Part shown: positions 1 to 8,304 of the stretch, one piece after another
Position numbering within the stretch: the first letter of the stretch is position 1
How the letters are laid out: each line of letters begins with the position of its first letter
Source of the DNA: CAYRWM01 sp964428055
GTDB taxonomy: Bacteria > Bacillota > Clostridia > Christensenellales > Christensenellaceae
Assembly (NCBI GenBank): GCA_964428055.1
Contig: CAYRWM010000010.1
Location: forward strand, 1-49,170
Reading direction: 5' to 3'
DNA length: 49,170 nt
The notes under the pieces: generated by a model
Told to the model about the DNA's origin: nothing
What the model saw: only the letters and a program-made list of their open reading frames with translations
The model's database searches: none
Translations under genes and position numbers: made by a program

Positions 1-181
1 CCTTGACCTTGAAATATCCGCCTATGTTCTTCCTTAATTGCTCCATGGCTATATCAGATCCTTTATTGACCGACATACCTATGAGCACAAGCGACGACAA
101 TATCACTATTATTATCAGCAGCAATATGGTTTTTCCTCTGTTTCGGGCTATATACAGCCCGGCTCTTTTTATAAGAGACAT
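1..181 (-). CDS. FtsX-like ABC transporter permease, N-terminal part only
   Basis: Only the first 60 codons are inside the window; the gene continues past the left edge. The start ATG (179-181) has a strong GGGAGG ribosome binding site just upstream. The peptide begins with a short basic cytosolic stretch (MSLIKRAGLYIARNRGKT), then one long hydrophobic membrane segment (about residues 18-37), then the start of an extracytoplasmic region. This is the usual beginning of MacB/FtsX-type permeases. It is the last visible gene of the RiPP operon, 137 bp after permease A. It could be a permease paired with an ATPase outside the window, and so serve in peptide export or self-protection, but that is inference. 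Confidence 0.75.
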   Translation of the reverse strand, partial: MSLIKRAGLYIARNRGKTILLLIIIVILSSLVLIGMSVNKGSDIAMEQLRKNIGGYFKVK

Positions 182-318
182 GTTTTGGCCTCCCTCTGCA
201 TAGTATTATTCAAAGAACAAATCAATCGATTCATTCTTAAGAGCCTGTCTGCTGAAAAAAAACGGGAAAGAACATAGATTAAAATATGCATGCGTAGCAT
301 TATAAATCCCCATGTCTT

Positions 319-1809
319 TTATTCCAAAATTAAAGTATCTTTGTCACATTTTCTTGTAATAAGAACAGCCAACAATACTACACCTTCCGTAATAGCAAAA
401 GTGATCATGATTTCTTCAAATCCAATTTGCTCTTTTATGTTTAATTCCAGTTTTATATTTTTCTCAACAATCAGGTTGTCGTTTGAATCATAAGATATTT
501 CAAACTCTTCGGCATCAGATGCTTTGTCATTAGCATATTCGGATAAATATTCCCCAAATGGTACGATCAGAAAATATCCTATTATAATCGCTATAATAAA
601 AGCAATTACGGATAAAAATACCATCTCGACCACTCGCTGCACAGTGATCGACTTGCGATATATGCCAAGAGAACGATATATATATGTCTCTTTTTTTCTG
701 GCTTTTTCGCTCATGTTGATTAGAAGGAAAAGAACAGTTATGCACCCGCCTGATATGAGCAGGACAAACAGCAAAATCATGTTTGATATATTATTTAACG
801 GTTTGACAGCCGAATCATAATCATCATTTTTCTCAATATGATAGAACTGCCAATCTAAAACGTCGGATTGTTCCACTTTTGATACTATGCTATCTATATC
901 ATCGGGATCACTCACATAGAAACGGATTTCATCCACATTAAACTCGTCGTCTCTAAGATTAAGATATGACTGTGTGCGTTGTCTCCAGTCATGCAACCAT
1001 TTCTTATATGATTCAAAATCAGTATATATACTATTTTCAGCATATTCGTATTCTGCTGTCCATTCCGATGGCTCCTGATAAAAATTAACTTTAAATATCC
1101 CTATGACTTCTACAGAAAAAGAATCGCCAAATGGACTATTAAACTCATCTAACTGTTCCGGAATAAAAGAATCTCCAATATCAAGACCATTATTCTCTGC
1201 TATATACTCCGATATCAAAACGACATACTTATCATTTTTATTAATGTGTCGCCCCTTTATTAATTCAAAAGCTCCAATAGAAAAAAACCTATTAAGGTCT
1301 GATTCGACTACAGATGTAAAATAGGCGCATGACTTATTTATATCAGACATTTTTACTGTCTCAATATAGTCTTCATCGGTCATACCTTCCTCGACAGATT
1401 TAATATAATCTAAGTTATCCACATAATAAGAAAAACACCCGGGTTTCAATTTTAGACTAGTGTGCAAATTCGTTTGTCTTTCAGCATTATAATTTTGTAT
1501 TCTTTTATCTAATTGTATAATGTTTTCTGCATCCTTTAGGCAAAGCATAGGACCTATATACTCGGGAATTCCATCATCGTTTGAATCAGTATAAAGCTGA
1601 GAACTATCCGAATAAGAAATAGGATCTTTTATTACCGAAAAACTGATTGCTAGATTACTTTTATACTTGTCAGCAGTATTATTTATGCTATTGATGGCGT
1701 TTATGCCAAGCATTAGTGAAACCGACAAGCAAACAACAATAAAAACAAACAATAAACAGTATCTTTTGTTTCTTTTTAGATAAATAAATGTTCTTTGAAA
1801 AAGTCCCAT
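319..1809 (-). CDS. FtsX-like permease A, paired with precursor A
   Basis: A 496-aa membrane protein. It has one N-terminal membrane helix (about 16-37), a roughly 310-residue extracytoplasmic domain, then three C-terminal helices, the first two separated by the conserved cytosolic stretch that follows the second helix (INMSEKARKKETYIYRSLGI). This layout is that of FtsX/MacB permeases. It is a close paralogue of the protein at 5338-6867: the segment TDSNDDGIPEYIGPMLCLKD is identical in both, and both end in KDTLIL plus one residue. That segment contains an acidic DSNDDG loop resembling a calcium-binding loop. The start is preceded by GCGAGG. It lies 50 bp downstream of the precursor A stop, so each precursor has its own permease. 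A dedicated immunity or export role is an inference. Confidence 0.8.
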   Translation of the reverse strand: MGLFQRTFIYLKRNKRYCLLFVFIVVCLSVSLMLGINAINSINNTADKYKSNLAISFSVIKDPISYSDSSQLYTDSNDDGIPEYIGPMLCLKDAENIIQLDKRIQNYNAERQTNLHTSLKLKPGCFSYYVDNLDYIKSVEEGMTDEDYIETVKMSDINKSCAYFTSVVESDLNRFFSIGAFELIKGRHINKNDKYVVLISEYIAENNGLDIGDSFIPEQLDEFNSPFGDSFSVEVIGIFKVNFYQEPSEWTAEYEYAENSIYTDFESYKKWLHDWRQRTQSYLNLRDDEFNVDEIRFYVSDPDDIDSIVSKVEQSDVLDWQFYHIEKNDDYDSAVKPLNNISNMILLFVLLISGGCITVLFLLINMSEKARKKETYIYRSLGIYRKSITVQRVVEMVFLSVIAFIIAIIIGYFLIVPFGEYLSEYANDKASDAEEFEISYDSNDNLIVEKNIKLELNIKEQIGFEEIMITFAITEGVVLLAVLITRKCDKDTLILE

Positions 1810-1829
1810 ATAAACCTCGCCAATAAATT

Positions 1830-1845
1830 AATTCCAGGGAGAGCT
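1830..1845. repeat. Inverted repeat arm, 3' side of precursor A
   Basis: AATTCCAGGGAGAGCT on the plus strand. It is inverted and matches 15 of 16 bases with 2113-2128. It lies about 15 bp past the precursor A stop codon, between that gene and permease A. A related arm occupies the same place by precursor B (6893-6904). Confidence 0.8.
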
Positions 1846-1859
1846 TATTATTATCTTAA

Positions 1860-2051
1860 TTACTTGAGGTCTATATTGTTATTATAAAAAATATTTTTCG
1901 TGCTTGTATACGATGATGTTGACCGCGTTTTATGTGTATACGGATTTGTGTTAATGTTACAACTACATCCCGAATCACATGCGCAACTTTTACACGCAAA
2001 TTGCACAATACAGTTATTGGTTTTGTTGAATTTTTTGTTAAGTATCTTCAT
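1860..2051 (-). CDS. Cys-rich RiPP precursor peptide A (CLI_3235-like)
   Basis: A 63-aa peptide with a basic, Asn-rich leader (MKILNKKFNKTNN), then a compact cysteine block ACKSCACDSGCSC with Cys at 20, 23, 25, 29 and 31 and one extra Cys at 14, then a Thr/Ser-rich stretch and the tail NNNIDLK. AGGAGG precedes the ATG. The layout recalls the clostridial Cys-rich peptides processed by CcpM-type radical SAM enzymes (TIGR04065 family, named from memory). Precursor B (6921-7112) has the same length, the same leader, the same five block cysteines and almost the same last ten residues; only the middle (33-53) differs. It is probably modified by the maturase at 8305-9726. The chemistry and the cleavage site cannot be read from sequence. 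Confidence 0.75.
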   Translation of the reverse strand: MKILNKKFNKTNNCIVQFACKSCACDSGCSCNINTNPYTHKTRSTSSYTSTKNIFYNNNIDLK

Positions 2052-2112
2052 CTTTTTTTCCTCCTACTAATTATGAGAATAGTTTTTTAGATATAGTTTA
2101 CTGCGTTTATTT

Positions 2113-2128
2113 AGCTCTACCTGGAATT
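2113..2128. repeat. Inverted repeat arm, 5' side of precursor A
   Basis: AGCTCTACCTGGAATT on the plus strand, the inverse partner of 1830-1845 with one mismatch. It lies about 62 nt upstream of the precursor A start codon, so in the transcript the two arms can pair and enclose the ORF. Confidence 0.8.
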
Positions 2129-2265
2129 CATAATAATCAATTCCTTAAATGTTTTTTAAAGTAATGGGTATGCTCGGATCAGATCTCATCTATGTTTCTT
2201 TAAGGGATTAATGCTCCTTTTATCCATTATCCACCTCATCTATAGCAATATTAGATATCAACGTA

Positions 2266-3423
2266 TTATCTCATCACATTTGCTAAAATATTCCCGGCTT
2301 GAGTCCCATTCAGGTTTTTACCGCTTTTCAGCGAAGCATATATGGCGACCCCTTCATCATTAGTAATTTGTATCTGACCGCTTTCGCGAGTGATAGTCAC
2401 ATCGGCATTAATATCATCGGGTACACCCTTTGTGTTCCATATGGAAATAACAACGCTTAAATTGGCATACTTCTCAACAACTGATACGATCTGATTAAAG
2501 GGCATATCAAACTGTCTCATATCAAAAAAATGAGTATCTTTCACATTTCCATCGCTATATAAACAGGCACATTCACAATCATGTTTATCTGTCAGACAGT
2601 CCATCATATCCCTGACATATTTATATGCAATAAAGGGCGGTTCATCTGTGATTACCTTTATGTGCGGCAATTCGCAAGTTATTTCATCGGTCATGTACTT
2701 CTTCTTAGCTAAAAGTTCGTTATTATTGCAATCCTCCATAAACGCCCGTACTATTTCCGGACGTCTATTCTTTCCCTCACTTATATACTTATTTATTCTT
2801 GCAGTAACGATCGGTACAGCATAACTGTTACTGGGAAATTCGTCTTCATACTTAAATGCTGAAATGATATCTATTCTCAGCGGATCTTTCGGACAATATA
2901 GTATCTCTCCGGGCTTAAGGATTCCCCATATGTCATATTCGACCCCAAACACCTCGGGGAATACCGCCGGGACGCTTAGCTTCCTAGAATTACTGTTGGC
3001 AGCAACGATCATAACGCCATTATTATTCAACTCATCTATGATATCTCTTACATATCGGGAATCTGATAATAGCGAAGAACCCAGACTCATGCTTATGATA
3101 TCCACATTTAGATCAAGGCACAGTTCTAATGCTTTATTAAGATCCTGTATATTCCCTTTGCCGATATTATCATTATCATCAGTATCGTAAATGCTGTTCA
3201 GCACTTTTATATCAACGATCTGATAATCATAGTCTTTCGCATAATGTTCGAATATCCTTGCACACATCGTTCCGTGATCCTCGCAGATACTGTCTGATGA
3301 TGTTGTAAACAACGGATATTCTTCACTTCGACCGTCTCTTACTACAAATCTTGCCACGACCCTGTCAGGATTCCTAAGATAATTTGTATTGATCCCGGCA
3401 TCTATGAAAGCTATCTTTGCCAT
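2266..3423 (-). CDS. Subtilisin-like (S8) serine protease, cytosolic
   Basis: A 385-aa protein without a signal peptide or prodomain. A subtilase catalytic triad is visible: Asp8 (AFIDAGIN), His49 (EDHGTMCARI) and Ser199 in NSYAVP, which stands where GTSxAxP is usual; the oxyanion Asn is probably N142 (VAANSNS). The fold runs to about residue 215. The remaining 170 residues match no family I recognise. It starts 8 bp after the acyl-carrier-like gene and precedes precursor A. S8 proteases are used in several RiPP systems for leader removal, and that role fits an intracellular enzyme here, but it is inferred from context. The replacement of GTS by NSY is atypical, although the serine is kept. 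Confidence 0.8.
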   Translation of the reverse strand: MAKIAFIDAGINTNYLRNPDRVVARFVVRDGRSEEYPLFTTSSDSICEDHGTMCARIFEHYAKDYDYQIVDIKVLNSIYDTDDNDNIGKGNIQDLNKALELCLDLNVDIISMSLGSSLLSDSRYVRDIIDELNNNGVMIVAANSNSRKLSVPAVFPEVFGVEYDIWGILKPGEILYCPKDPLRIDIISAFKYEDEFPSNSYAVPIVTARINKYISEGKNRRPEIVRAFMEDCNNNELLAKKKYMTDEITCELPHIKVITDEPPFIAYKYVRDMMDCLTDKHDCECACLYSDGNVKDTHFFDMRQFDMPFNQIVSVVEKYANLSVVISIWNTKGVPDDINADVTITRESGQIQITNDEGVAIYASLKSGKNLNGTQAGNILANVMR

Positions 3424-3431
3424 TTTGTGTA

Positions 3432-3686
3432 TTATGCCTGCAGTTTACTTATCTCTCGTGCCAGATTACGGACCGTGAACACAGTATAGTCATTGGTTTC
3501 GAGCACTTTAACAACCGGCAGATCCAGTTTCTTTTCAAGGATGTCGAATACATACAGATAATTGACTATGGGCATCGGGATACTGTCATCCAGCAGATGC
3601 ATATCCCTGTCAGTCACCTTATATCCTCCGCTGACTTCTTTTACGGCATCGATTATCGCAGTTTCTATCTCATTTATACTGAGCAT
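3432..3686 (-). CDS. Acyl-carrier-like peptide maturation protein
   Basis: An 84-aa acidic helical protein starting MLSINEIETAIIDAVKEVSG. The chosen ATG has AAAGGGGG nine bases upstream; the longer reading from 3716 would start before this site and overlap the ABC transporter. It resembles the acyl-carrier-related proteins of Cys-rich peptide loci (TIGR04069, from memory). Where carrier proteins have DSL, this one reads DDSIPMP, so phosphopantetheine attachment at that Ser is possible but doubtful. It lies between the exporter and the protease genes, separated from them by 26 and 8 bp. A recruiting or scaffold role, or loading of an acyl group onto the peptide, are both open. Confidence 0.65.
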   Translation of the reverse strand: MLSINEIETAIIDAVKEVSGGYKVTDRDMHLLDDSIPMPIVNYLYVFDILEKKLDLPVVKVLETNDYTVFTVRNLAREISKLQA

Positions 3687-3712
3687 ATTATTTGGCCCCC
3701 TTTCTTTTGGGA

Positions 3713-5326
3713 TCATTCTATGTTTATAACTTTATCGGCATAGCTTAGTATCTCTTTCCTGTGAGATACTATTATGTAGAAATCAAAATCATGGTTGTTC
3801 ATGATGAAATCGTTGAACATGGCATCGGATTGCTTATCATAATTAGCTGTAGCTTCATCCAGTATCAGTATCCTGGCATCACTGTTAAGAGCCCTTAAGA
3901 GGGCGATCTTCTGTTTTTCACCGCCTGACAGCCTTGCTCCGTTTGCGCCTATGACCGTTTCAAAGCCGTCCTCTCTTTCTGATATGAAATCAGTAGCAAA
4001 ATCCATGCCTTCTCTTTTGAGATGAGACAGATCTGTCTTGTTCTTTATACAGATATTGTCTTCGATGGTTCCGCCGAAAAGATGTATATCCTGTGATACA
4101 ACGCTGAACGTGTCCCTGTAGTTCTCTATCCCAAAACTATCGATAGGAACACCGTCAAAAAGTATCTGCCCTTCTGTGGGTTCGTAGAAACGGAGCAGAA
4201 GATTGAGTATTGTGGTCTTGCCGCTGCCGTTGTCTCCGCTGATAACGACCTTTTCGCCTTTATTAACGACAAAGGATATATCCTTTAGTATCTCTTTATC
4301 ATTGATCTCAAATCCCACATTGCGGAACTCTATCTGTTGTAAATCCGGAGGAACTTTTTCCTCAAGTTCATAATCTTCCTCTTCCATTGAGAAGAACTTG
4401 TTCAGACTCTCTATACTTGGTTTTATCTCCTTTAGGATTATCCTTAGCGTAAACACAATATTTACCGGCATGAGCAGATATGAAGCAAAAGAAACGAATG
4501 CGATAAGCCCGCCTATGGTCAGCGACCGCCCTGCTATCATGTATACTCCGAATATATACAGAAGATTCATGAACAGGCTTTCAAAACTGCCCGAGTACAG
4601 TTCACCTTTAGCGCGGACAAGGCTAAGCTTCTTTTGGGAAACATTGATATTCTCAATTAATTCGCTGCACTCTTCCATTTTCCTTGACCTTAGGTTGAGG
4701 AGTTTTATGTCTGATATCCCGAAAAGCAGGTCATCCAGCCATTGGTTATACCTCTTATTCTTGTCCATGCAGTCTTTTCCGTACTTCTCCGCACGTTTTT
4801 CGATCGCTATGTTTATACCGTACTTGATGGGGATCATAGCGGCTATAAGGATAGCGAGTCTCCAGTCAAGTATCGCCAGACCAACTGATGCTCCGACTAT
4901 CTTGCAGATGATAACGAGAAGGATGAGGAAACTCTCATCAGTTATACTGAGCATCATACCGACATCGTATATGGCATTGCTCACTATATTAAAGAATCCC
5001 TGGTCTTTATAATACTTAGGCTTAAGCCTGAAAGCATGTTCGAAGACCTTTGTCTTAAGATCCTTATTAAGCGCATTATTAATATCTATCTCTGTCCGTC
5101 TCTGAATGTATTCTATGACCCTGCTGCCGATGCTAAGTATTACTATGATAATAGCGCATATGACGACCGTTTGAACATTTAATAAGACCAGACCGTCGTC
5201 TATGAGGCGCTCGCTTAAAAAAGGAGATACAAAAGCAATAACTGCAAGGATAACGGCAAATACTATTATTATCGCTATCTGATTTTTATATGGTTTTAAG
5301 AATATAAATAATTGCTTAAAATCCAT
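3713..5326 (-). CDS. ABC transporter, fused membrane and ATPase domains (peptide exporter)
   Basis: A 537-aa half-transporter. About residues 1-310 form the six-helix exporter domain; the ATPase follows with Walker A GDNGSGKTT, signature LSGGEKQ, Walker B ILILDEAT and switch SHR. There is no N-terminal C39 peptidase domain, so leader removal must be done by another enzyme, plausibly the subtilase two genes downstream. It starts 11 bp after permease B and ends close to the acyl-carrier-like gene, in one transcription unit. The likely job is export of the matured Cys-rich peptides. The substrate is inferred from context only. Confidence 0.88.
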   Translation of the reverse strand: MDFKQLFIFLKPYKNQIAIIIVFAVILAVIAFVSPFLSERLIDDGLVLLNVQTVVICAIIIVILSIGSRVIEYIQRRTEIDINNALNKDLKTKVFEHAFRLKPKYYKDQGFFNIVSNAIYDVGMMLSITDESFLILLVIICKIVGASVGLAILDWRLAILIAAMIPIKYGINIAIEKRAEKYGKDCMDKNKRYNQWLDDLLFGISDIKLLNLRSRKMEECSELIENINVSQKKLSLVRAKGELYSGSFESLFMNLLYIFGVYMIAGRSLTIGGLIAFVSFASYLLMPVNIVFTLRIILKEIKPSIESLNKFFSMEEEDYELEEKVPPDLQQIEFRNVGFEINDKEILKDISFVVNKGEKVVISGDNGSGKTTILNLLLRFYEPTEGQILFDGVPIDSFGIENYRDTFSVVSQDIHLFGGTIEDNICIKNKTDLSHLKREGMDFATDFISEREDGFETVIGANGARLSGGEKQKIALLRALNSDARILILDEATANYDKQSDAMFNDFIMNNHDFDFYIIVSHRKEILSYADKVINIE

Positions 5327-5337
5327 CTTTTCTACCT

Positions 5338-6867
5338 TTATTTCAAAATCAAAGTGTCTTTGTTACCTTTTCTTGCAATAAGGGTTGCTGACAGTACAAC
5401 ACCTTCTATAACAACAAATGTGATTATAAATTCATTAAATTCAATTTGGTTTTCCAGTTTTAAATCAATCTTTTCTTTTTTATCAACAATAAAATCACCG
5501 TTTTCATCATAATATGCTTCGAACTCTTTGGTATCAGCTGCGTTGTTATTAACATATTTGGATGTGTATTCTCCAAACGGTATTACAAGAAGATTTCCTA
5601 CTAGTATCGCTACAACAAAAGCAGTTACGGATAATATAATCATTTCAATCACTCGCTGCAGAGTAATCGAACTGCGGTATATACCAAGCGAACGATATAT
5701 ATATGTTTCTCTTTTTCTGGCTTTTTCACTCATATTGATTAAAAGAAAAAGAACGGCTGTGCACCCACCCAATATAATCGAAACAAAAAAGAAAACCATG
5801 CTTGATAGACTATTTAACGGTTTAACTGCTGATTCATAATCATAATCAACTTTCTCTATATGGTAAAATTGCCAATCCAAAACATCGGATTGTTCAACTC
5901 GCGATATTACATCATCAATTTCATTTGGGTTTTCCACATAGAAATCAATGTAGTCTACTACGAATTCATCATCACTGAAATCAAGATATGATTGAGTAAA
6001 CTGTCTCCAATCATGCAGCCACCTTTTATATGATTCAAAATCCGTTAATATATAGTTTTCTGCTAGTTCACTCTCAATTGTCCACTCTGAGGCTTCTAGC
6101 GAGAAGTTTTTTTTAAATATCCCTATAATTTCCAAAGGAAAAGGGTCCCCAAAAAAACCCAACTTATCTACTGGTTCCAGAGTATTGTAGAAGTTGGGTT
6201 GCCTTGGGATAAAAGTATCTCCCACATTTAAATTATTAATAGTAGCTAAATCTTCTGATATTAATGCCACGTATTTGTCGTCTTTTTTAATGTGCCTTCC
6301 TTTTTCTAGTTCAAAAGCACCCCTAGAAAAAAGATGTTGTAATTCGGAATCAACAACAATATGAAAATTTGTGGAATGGCTATTAACAATTTCATCAAAT
6401 GCGGCTTCCTCAATATATTTTTCATGAGTCCATTCTCCATTCTCTCTTTCAATACTATCAACATTTTTTGCAAACCAGGTATAAAAAGCTGGCGATAAAT
6501 CCAAATCTACAGTTAGGTATTTACTTAAGTAGTCAGTATTGTATTTAATTATCCTTGTATCTATTTTTTTTATATTTTCAGCATCCTTAAGGCATAGCAT
6601 AGGGCCAATGTATTCTGGTATACCATCGTCGTTTGAATCTGTATAAAACTGAGAACTATCCGCATAAGGAATGGGATCTTTTATTATCGAAAATTTATTA
6701 ATTACTAGATTGCTTTTGTATTCGTCTATAGTATTATTTATGCTTTCAATAGTATTTATTCCAAGCATTAGTGATACCGATAAGAATAAAAATATAAAAA
6801 AAACAATAATACTTCGGACCTTATAGTTTTTTAAGAATCTAATAGCCCTATAAAACAGACTCATCAT
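5338..6867 (-). CDS. FtsX-like permease B, paired with precursor B
   Basis: A 509-aa paralogue of permease A with the same plan: one N-terminal helix, a large extracytoplasmic domain and three C-terminal helices. The two share long identical stretches at the start of the outer domain (TDSNDDGIPEYIGPMLCLKD), in WTIESELAEN/WTAEYEYAEN-like regions, around NMSEKARKRETYIYRSLGI and at the C-terminus. They differ mainly in the middle of the outer domain, where this copy has a short insertion near residues 205-220. GGGGA precedes the ATG. It follows precursor B by 53 bp and precedes the exporter by 11 bp. The divergence of the outer domain alongside that of the precursor would fit recognition of the cognate peptide. 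Confidence 0.8.
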   Translation of the reverse strand: MMSLFYRAIRFLKNYKVRSIIVFFIFLFLSVSLMLGINTIESINNTIDEYKSNLVINKFSIIKDPIPYADSSQFYTDSNDDGIPEYIGPMLCLKDAENIKKIDTRIIKYNTDYLSKYLTVDLDLSPAFYTWFAKNVDSIERENGEWTHEKYIEEAAFDEIVNSHSTNFHIVVDSELQHLFSRGAFELEKGRHIKKDDKYVALISEDLATINNLNVGDTFIPRQPNFYNTLEPVDKLGFFGDPFPLEIIGIFKKNFSLEASEWTIESELAENYILTDFESYKRWLHDWRQFTQSYLDFSDDEFVVDYIDFYVENPNEIDDVISRVEQSDVLDWQFYHIEKVDYDYESAVKPLNSLSSMVFFFVSIILGGCTAVLFLLINMSEKARKRETYIYRSLGIYRSSITLQRVIEMIILSVTAFVVAILVGNLLVIPFGEYTSKYVNNNAADTKEFEAYYDENGDFIVDKKEKIDLKLENQIEFNEFIITFVVIEGVVLSATLIARKGNKDTLILK

Positions 6868-6892
6868 TATTCCCCATTATTTATAATAATTT

Positions 6893-6904
6893 CAGGCAGA
6901 ACAA
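6893..6904. repeat. Inverted repeat arm, 3' side of precursor B
   Basis: CAGGCAGAACAA on the plus strand, perfectly inverse to 7180-7191. It sits in the gap between the precursor B stop and permease B. It is similar in sequence (CAGG-AGA-C) and position to the arm beside precursor A. Confidence 0.8.
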
Positions 6905-6920
6905 TTATTATGCTTTTTGG

Positions 6921-7112
6921 TTACTTTAGTTCTATGTTGTTATTTTTGAAAATATCATTTGTCCTGTTCTTGACAGAATTTGCTGTATTAATATGTGGCG
7001 GCGGCGTTATGTTTACATTGCAATTACACCCGGCGTCACACGCACAGCTTTTGCATGCAAACTGTACTATACTGTTGTTAACCCTGTTTATTTTTTTATT
7101 AAGTAATCTCAT
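6921..7112 (-). CDS. Cys-rich RiPP precursor peptide B (CLI_3235-like)
   Basis: A 63-aa paralogue of precursor A. The leader is MRLLNKKINRVNNSIVQF. The block ACKSCACDAGCNC has Cys at 20, 23, 25, 29 and 31, while the extra Cys14 of precursor A is Ser here. A variable middle with ITPPPH follows, then the conserved tail DIFKNNNIELK. The start has a very strong ribosome binding site (AGGAGGAAAC). It follows the TIGR04066-like gene by 131 bp, which is a wide gap in an otherwise tight operon. The kept cysteine pattern suggests the same enzyme modifies both precursors. The bioactivity is unknown. Confidence 0.75.
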   Translation of the reverse strand: MRLLNKKINRVNNSIVQFACKSCACDAGCNCNVNITPPPHINTANSVKNRTNDIFKNNNIELK

Positions 7113-7179
7113 TATAGTTTCCTCCTAATTATGAATAAGATGGTTTCTGCGAGCAAAAAATTGTGCTATTTTTATTATC

Positions 7180-7191
7180 TTGTTCTGCCTG
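7180..7191. repeat. Inverted repeat arm, 5' side of precursor B
   Basis: TTGTTCTGCCTG on the plus strand, the perfect inverse of 6893-6904. It is about 68 nt upstream of the precursor B ATG and is followed in the mRNA sense by an A/T-rich stretch that resembles the arm next to precursor A. Confidence 0.8.
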
Positions 7192-7243
7192 TAAACCATA
7201 ATCAAAATCCAAATTAATTATTGACTGTTTCAATATAATCTAA

Positions 7244-8302
7244 CTAAATTACTTCTATATTTACCTTCAACGGATCAATTATTTTTTCTAATATATTAAT
7301 GTTATATTCCGAATCTTTTAGTTGAAATATAGGATGTTTATCATTATCCTTTTGCTTACTATAGCGCCCTATATATTCATCGCTTAGAAATAGGAAATTT
7401 GTTTTCTTAAGTTCATTATCGAAATCAATCTTCTGCCTGCCCATGACAAAGGCCATGTCAGGTATGTTGTATTTACTTTCAATAGACGTTTGTAGTCCTT
7501 TAAGAGTTTTTGCTGAAAGCGTTGGCTCAAAATACAGGTTGATTATCCCAAGGTCTATTGGAGCAGCGGATGTTAAAATATTAGCCACTTCGGAGAAATT
7601 GTTATCCTCATATTTATTTAGCGGAGCTAGGCCATCCGGGCATTCGATTACTATTGCATCCGGGCATTCATTAATGCAGATATCATATAGCAAACGATTA
7701 AAACACAACACTTTTTCTCTAAAGGTCTTTTCATTACCATATAGAAACCCTGGCATGCTGTACATGCCAAACAAAGGTCCAAGGGTATTGCATGACAGAT
7801 AAACAATGTTCGTTAGATCCTCTTTATTAAAGGCGATCTTTAACCCGACAAGAGTCTCGAATTTACTGCAGTTTTTACCCATACCAAATATACCGATAAT
7901 AGGGCAGTCTATATCATAAAGATATCGAACATCATTGGAAATGTTACCATATTCGTTATTAGGAACATGTTTATAATCGTTCCCCTTAACTTTCAATGAT
8001 AGTGCTGTTTCCCTGCTTACATAAACTTCTTTACCCTTTTTACGAAAAGAACTAAAAACCTTCCGAACCTTATCATAGTTAACAGCCGGTCGGTCCAGTA
8101 TTATCAGAGAATCGGCAACTGAAGACAGTTTGTTTATGTCGAACTCAACTTCGGCTCCATATGGATGGCACACATCATTCAGCCAAAAACTGTCTTCTTT
8201 ATATGAGGACACAATAATATCAAAAGTGTTTGAGAAATACTTTTTATACCTTAATAGCGTGATAAGATCATTGTTAAACGGAAAGAATGCTGTCTTTTTC
8301 AT
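7244..8302 (-). CDS. TIGR04066-like peptide maturation system protein
   Basis: A 352-aa soluble protein starting MKKTAFFPFNNDL. An upstream ATG at 8308 overlaps the maturase stop, but GGAG is nine bases before the ATG at 8302, so I prefer that one. It has no membrane segment. About residues 130-150 read VIGIFGMGKNCSKFETLVGL, a glycine-rich loop that looks like a modified P-loop. The later segment AIVIECPDGLAPLN resembles a Walker B strand. From memory this matches the TIGR04066 family, which is confined to clostridial Cys-rich peptide loci and lies beside CcpM. Its biochemical role is not known. Translation is coupled to the maturase gene. Confidence 0.65.
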   Translation of the reverse strand: MKKTAFFPFNNDLITLLRYKKYFSNTFDIIVSSYKEDSFWLNDVCHPYGAEVEFDINKLSSVADSLIILDRPAVNYDKVRKVFSSFRKKGKEVYVSRETALSLKVKGNDYKHVPNNEYGNISNDVRYLYDIDCPIIGIFGMGKNCSKFETLVGLKIAFNKEDLTNIVYLSCNTLGPLFGMYSMPGFLYGNEKTFREKVLCFNRLLYDICINECPDAIVIECPDGLAPLNKYEDNNFSEVANILTSAAPIDLGIINLYFEPTLSAKTLKGLQTSIESKYNIPDMAFVMGRQKIDFDNELKKTNFLFLSDEYIGRYSKQKDNDKHPIFQLKDSEYNINILEKIIDPLKVNIEVI

Positions 8303-8304
8303 AT

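Noticed and set aside
182..318. Possible third precursor between permease A and the partial permease
   Set aside because: No ORF with clustered cysteines fits in this 137-bp gap, and no CAGGnAGArC inverted pair surrounds it.
2186..2227. A 13-codon ORF (MDKRSINPLKKHR) between the subtilase and precursor A
   Set aside because: It has a fair GAGGTGG upstream, but it is too short to separate from chance and nothing comparable precedes precursor B.
7125..7199. A 24-codon ORF upstream of precursor B that ends on its ribosome binding site
   Set aside because: It has no ribosome binding site of its own and no counterpart of similar length before precursor A. It overlaps the inverted-repeat arm, which better explains the sequence.
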